The notes beneath the pieces were generated by a model, which did not search any database, was not told the origin of the DNA, and saw only the letters and a list, made by a program, of their open reading frames with translations. Positions 61,730 to 64,000 of a stretch of DNA of 64,000 nt are shown here, one piece after another. The position numbers and the translations under genes were made by a program. Positions within the stretch are counted from its first letter, which is position 1. The number at the start of each line of letters is the position of its first letter. Origin of the DNA: VAXT01 sp963698015 (lineage in GTDB: Bacteria; Actinomycetota; Thermoleophilia; Gaiellales; Gaiellaceae); contig OY969109.1 of the NCBI GenBank assembly GCA_963698015.1, positions 2,914,001 through 2,978,000 on the forward strand, written 5' to 3'.

Positions 61730-62512
61730 GTGTCGAAAGCGATACGGTTCCTCCCCGCCTTGGCTCCGAACCCCGACCGCGAGCTGGGCGAGGCCCGAGC
61801 GGCCATCGACCGCGGCGACGGTCTTGCCGCCCTCGACCGCCTCGACCGCGCGCGTCGCGGCTACCTCAAGGAGCACGACCGCGAGGGTCTCGAGCACGTG
61901 CTCTGGATGGCCGACCTCGTCGACGACCTCGACGACCGGGCACGCGCCGGTCGAGAGAACCTCGGCTATGCCGTGAAGCAGAACCTCCGGCACGAGAGCC
62001 GGCGGCGAGCGCGTGAGCGCGAGGAGCCGTGGGCCGACCCCTATCCCGACCTTCAGTCCCCGACCGAGCACACGCGACTCGTCCTCGCGCGCCCGGCGAA
62101 GATCGCGATCGGGCTGGGCGTGGGGCTCGGAACGGCGCTCCTCCTGGCGCTCGTCGTGCTGCCATGGTTCTTCGACTCGAACACGACGACGGTGACGCTA
62201 CGGCTCGTGAACGACACGCCGCAGGCCGTGACGGTGCGCGGCTGCTCCGACCCCGATTGCGACTCCACCTGGCTCCGCAGGGACCTCGAACCGGGCCAGG
62301 AGGCAGACACGGACGTCGACTCGGGCGACCTCGTCGAGCTCTTCCAGCTCGAGCGGCCGGGCCACGAGCGCGCATGTCTGCCGGCGCGTGTCCACGACGG
62401 CTACCTGCAGCTCGATCAAGGCCGAGGCGCCCTCGCGATCAGGCTGTCGGAAGCAACCTCGTGCCCGGGCACGACCGTGTTGCCGGCTTCGGCCGGCGAG
62501 CCGAGCCTCTAG
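61730..62512 (+). CDS. Single-pass membrane protein, unknown
   Basis: A 260-residue protein from GTG 61730. The cytoplasmic N-terminal half is helical and charged (DPDRELGEARAAIDRG-like, then LDDRARAGRENLGYAVKQNLR). One membrane segment (about residues 123-148, IAIGLGVGLGTALLLALVVLPWFF) follows, then a small extracellular beta domain (TVTLRLVNDTPQAVTVRGCSDPDC). I do not recognise it. It is divergent from the azl genes. Confidence 0.55.
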   Translation: MSKAIRFLPALAPNPDRELGEARAAIDRGDGLAALDRLDRARRGYLKEHDREGLEHVLWMADLVDDLDDRARAGRENLGYAVKQNLRHESRRRAREREEPWADPYPDLQSPTEHTRLVLARPAKIAIGLGVGLGTALLLALVVLPWFFDSNTTTVTLRLVNDTPQAVTVRGCSDPDCDSTWLRRDLEPGQEADTDVDSGDLVELFQLERPGHERACLPARVHDGYLQLDQGRGALAIRLSEATSCPGTTVLPASAGEPSL

Positions 62513-62521
62513 CGTCTGGAC

Positions 62522-63760
62522 TCAGGAGGCGAGGGCCGCGAAGTAGCCGGCGGGCCGGGGGCGCACGCCGAGGAGTGCCTCGTCGAGCGAGGCGACGAGC
62601 TGCGCCCGGTCGCCATGGGCGAGCGCCTCGACGAGCGCCTTGCGAATCGCATCTGCGGCGGTCGCGCCGGCCGGCTCACCTCGGGCGAGAGCTCCCAGCC
62701 GGTCGAGCTGCCGTGCTCGCTCCTGGCCGGAGTCGCCGAGCAAGACCGCCGCCCGCACTGCCGCGGCCCACAGTCCGTCGACCCCGCCGAGCAGCGCCAC
62801 CAGGGCCTCGCGCAGCTGCTCCGAGCGAAACGGCTCGTCTGCGAAGAGCGACAGCTCCCACCGGTCGAGCGCCTCTGCCAGCTCGGGATCGTCCTCGGCC
62901 CGCCCGAGGCGGGCGAGCAGGTCTGACGCGAGCTGCGCTCGGAAGGCGTCCAGGCGGGTCGGCTCACCCGAGGGCTGGGCTGCCGCGATCGGCAGCACCG
63001 GCCGAACGGCCAGCGGCCGCCAGTCGAGCCGCTCGAAGAGCACCGGGCCGGCGGCGACGGGTCCCGCGGTCGCCAGGCGCAAGGCACTGACCGCGTCGGC
63101 GAGCTCGCCCGGCGCGTCGGGTGGCTGGGGCACGTTGGGCGCAAGCGTTCGCTCCAGCTCGAGCACGCAGAGCCGATCTGGGGCACGTCCGAACTCGGCG
63201 GGCAGGAGCCCGGACGCTTCGGGCCAGTGCGCCGCGAGCTCGCCCGAGGCGGCGAGGCGGATGTTCAGACCCTCCCCCAGCTCGACCCGGGTGCCGAGCG
63301 AGAGCCCGACGAGCGGTGCGACGGCGGCGTAGCTCCGGCGCTCGCCCAGCAGGGTGCGCTCGAGGTCGGCGTAGGCATGGTCGAAGGCCTCGTCGCTCCA
63401 GTCGAGGCCACCGCAAGCCTCGGCGACGTCGGCCAGAAGCGGCAGGACGATCGTCCGCAGCAACGAGGCGTCGCTGTTCTCCCCGTGCGCGGCGGCGTAG
63501 ACGGCGGCTGCCGGCTCCCGGCCCAGCTCTTCCAGTGAGATCCGCGCGTCGGCCAGCATTCCGAGCCTCTCCGCCCGAGCATCCACGTAGGAGCGCACCA
63601 GCGGCTTGTACTCGTAGAGCGACGCGTGGCCACGCGCGGCGTGCTCCTCGAACGCGAACGGGATCTCGGCGCCTGCCTCCACGTCTCCGGCCAGGAGCGA
63701 GAACCCGGCGAGGCAGAAGCAGCGCAGCGAGCGGTAGAGGTGTGGGGCCCGCACGGCCAT
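62522..63760 (-). CDS. Conserved helical protein, unknown
   Basis: A 412-residue, Ala/Leu-rich soluble protein. Stretches such as YEYKPLVRSYVDARAERLGML, LDWSDEAFDHAYADLERTLLG and ALDRWELSLFADEPFRSEQLREALVALLGG suggest a helical fold. The last resembles helical segments seen in large actinobacterial hypothetical proteins. No motif identifies an enzyme. It starts ten bases after the DNA glycosylase gene stop on the same strand. Confidence 0.5.
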   Translation of the reverse strand: MAVRAPHLYRSLRCFCLAGFSLLAGDVEAGAEIPFAFEEHAARGHASLYEYKPLVRSYVDARAERLGMLADARISLEELGREPAAAVYAAAHGENSDASLLRTIVLPLLADVAEACGGLDWSDEAFDHAYADLERTLLGERRSYAAVAPLVGLSLGTRVELGEGLNIRLAASGELAAHWPEASGLLPAEFGRAPDRLCVLELERTLAPNVPQPPDAPGELADAVSALRLATAGPVAAGPVLFERLDWRPLAVRPVLPIAAAQPSGEPTRLDAFRAQLASDLLARLGRAEDDPELAEALDRWELSLFADEPFRSEQLREALVALLGGVDGLWAAAVRAAVLLGDSGQERARQLDRLGALARGEPAGATAADAIRKALVEALAHGDRAQLVASLDEALLGVRPRPAGYFAALAS

Positions 63761-63769
63761 CCGACACGA

Positions 63770-64000
63770 CTACGCGCCCGGCGGCTCCTTTCCTGTCTGG
63801 CAGCCCGGGCACCAGTAGGTCGTGCGGTTGTCGTCACCCTGGCCGCGGGAGCGGATCGGCACTCCGCAGCGCGGACAGGCTCTTCCCGCCCTCCGGTAGA
63901 CGGAGCGCTCGCCGCGCCCCTCGTCGAGCGAGGCTCTCATCAGCCGTGCCGCCTCGGCGAGGACGCGCTCGAGCTCCTCGCCGTCCACGTCGCCGAGCCT
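63770..64000 (-). CDS. Fpg/Nei-type DNA glycosylase, C-terminal part
   Basis: Partial gene that continues beyond the right edge. The visible end contains LERVLAEAARLMRASLDEGRG and the FPG zinc finger: CPRCGVPIRSRGQGDDNRTTYWCPGCQTG with four cysteines. The Arg-Thr-Thr-Tyr-Trp loop contacts the lesion phosphate. Whether it is formamidopyrimidine glycosylase or endonuclease VIII depends on the missing N terminus. Confidence 0.88.
   Translation of the reverse strand, partial: RLGDVDGEELERVLAEAARLMRASLDEGRGERSVYRRAGRACPRCGVPIRSRGQGDDNRTTYWCPGCQTGKEPPGA

Overview
The window is a very GC-rich stretch of bacterial chromosome with dense, mostly single-copy housekeeping genes. The gene set (a short actinobacterial CxxC zinc-ribbon protein, an actinobacterial-type Vms1/eRF1-like protein, an initiator tRNA ending in GCTA, an AddAB-type recombination pair, a 648-residue aconitase) suggests a deep-branching actinobacterium, possibly of the Thermoleophilia/Gaiellales kind. 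That assignment is inference from gene content. No rRNA or phylogenetic marker was compared.

Layout. 1-11 kb: the end of an M24 peptidase, small secreted copper and cupin proteins, a large LuxR-type ATPase regulator, and a run of membrane protein genes (DUF1003, AI-2E family, rhomboid, HdeD, LPG-synthase-like, a tightly overlapped three-gene membrane operon). 11-24 kb: an accessory region built on the initiator-tRNA gene. The intact tRNA-fMet (minus strand, 23745-23818) is followed toward lower coordinates by four separate copies of its 3' half. Each copy has its own terminator and a related flanking module of about 130 bp. Between the copies lie a tyrosine-recombinase C-terminal remnant, a lipoprotein, a GH65 phosphorylase/beta-phosphoglucomutase/sulfide-quinone-reductase-like operon, a methyltransferase, a phytoene-desaturase-like flavoprotein and two quinone oxidoreductases, plus several broken genes. 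A 3' half of tRNA-Thr(GGT) lies in the same region. This reads as serial site-specific integration followed by decay.

24-49 kb: MarR/MFS pair, exopolyphosphatase-like protein, glutamate dehydrogenase coupled to a CBS protein, a three-gene block in which each gene carries a frameshift (TetR, HIT, APC permease), tRNA-Leu(TAA), RmuC, aconitase, thioredoxin reductase, a CorA with GQN in place of GMN, endonuclease III, and AddA/AddB. A 53-bp two-hairpin repeat with compensatory changes lies in front of both rmuC and addA.

49-64 kb: topoisomerase IB, an isocitrate/isopropylmalate dehydrogenase homologue, HD-GYP protein, then 52-57 kb with many frameshifts (phosphoesterase, acetyltransferase, gamma-glutamyltransferase, a membrane protein). 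The frameshift density looks more like sequence error than decay. After that come an FtsZ with a Pro/Glu-rich N-terminal extension of about 124 residues overlapping a ParA gene, AzlCD, and the end of a Fpg/Nei-type glycosylase at the right edge.

The observations I consider most worth following are the tRNA-fMet attachment-site array, the ParA-FtsZ overlap pair with the extended FtsZ, the covarying hairpin repeat, and an orphan promoter-hairpin-T-run element at 32.8 kb.
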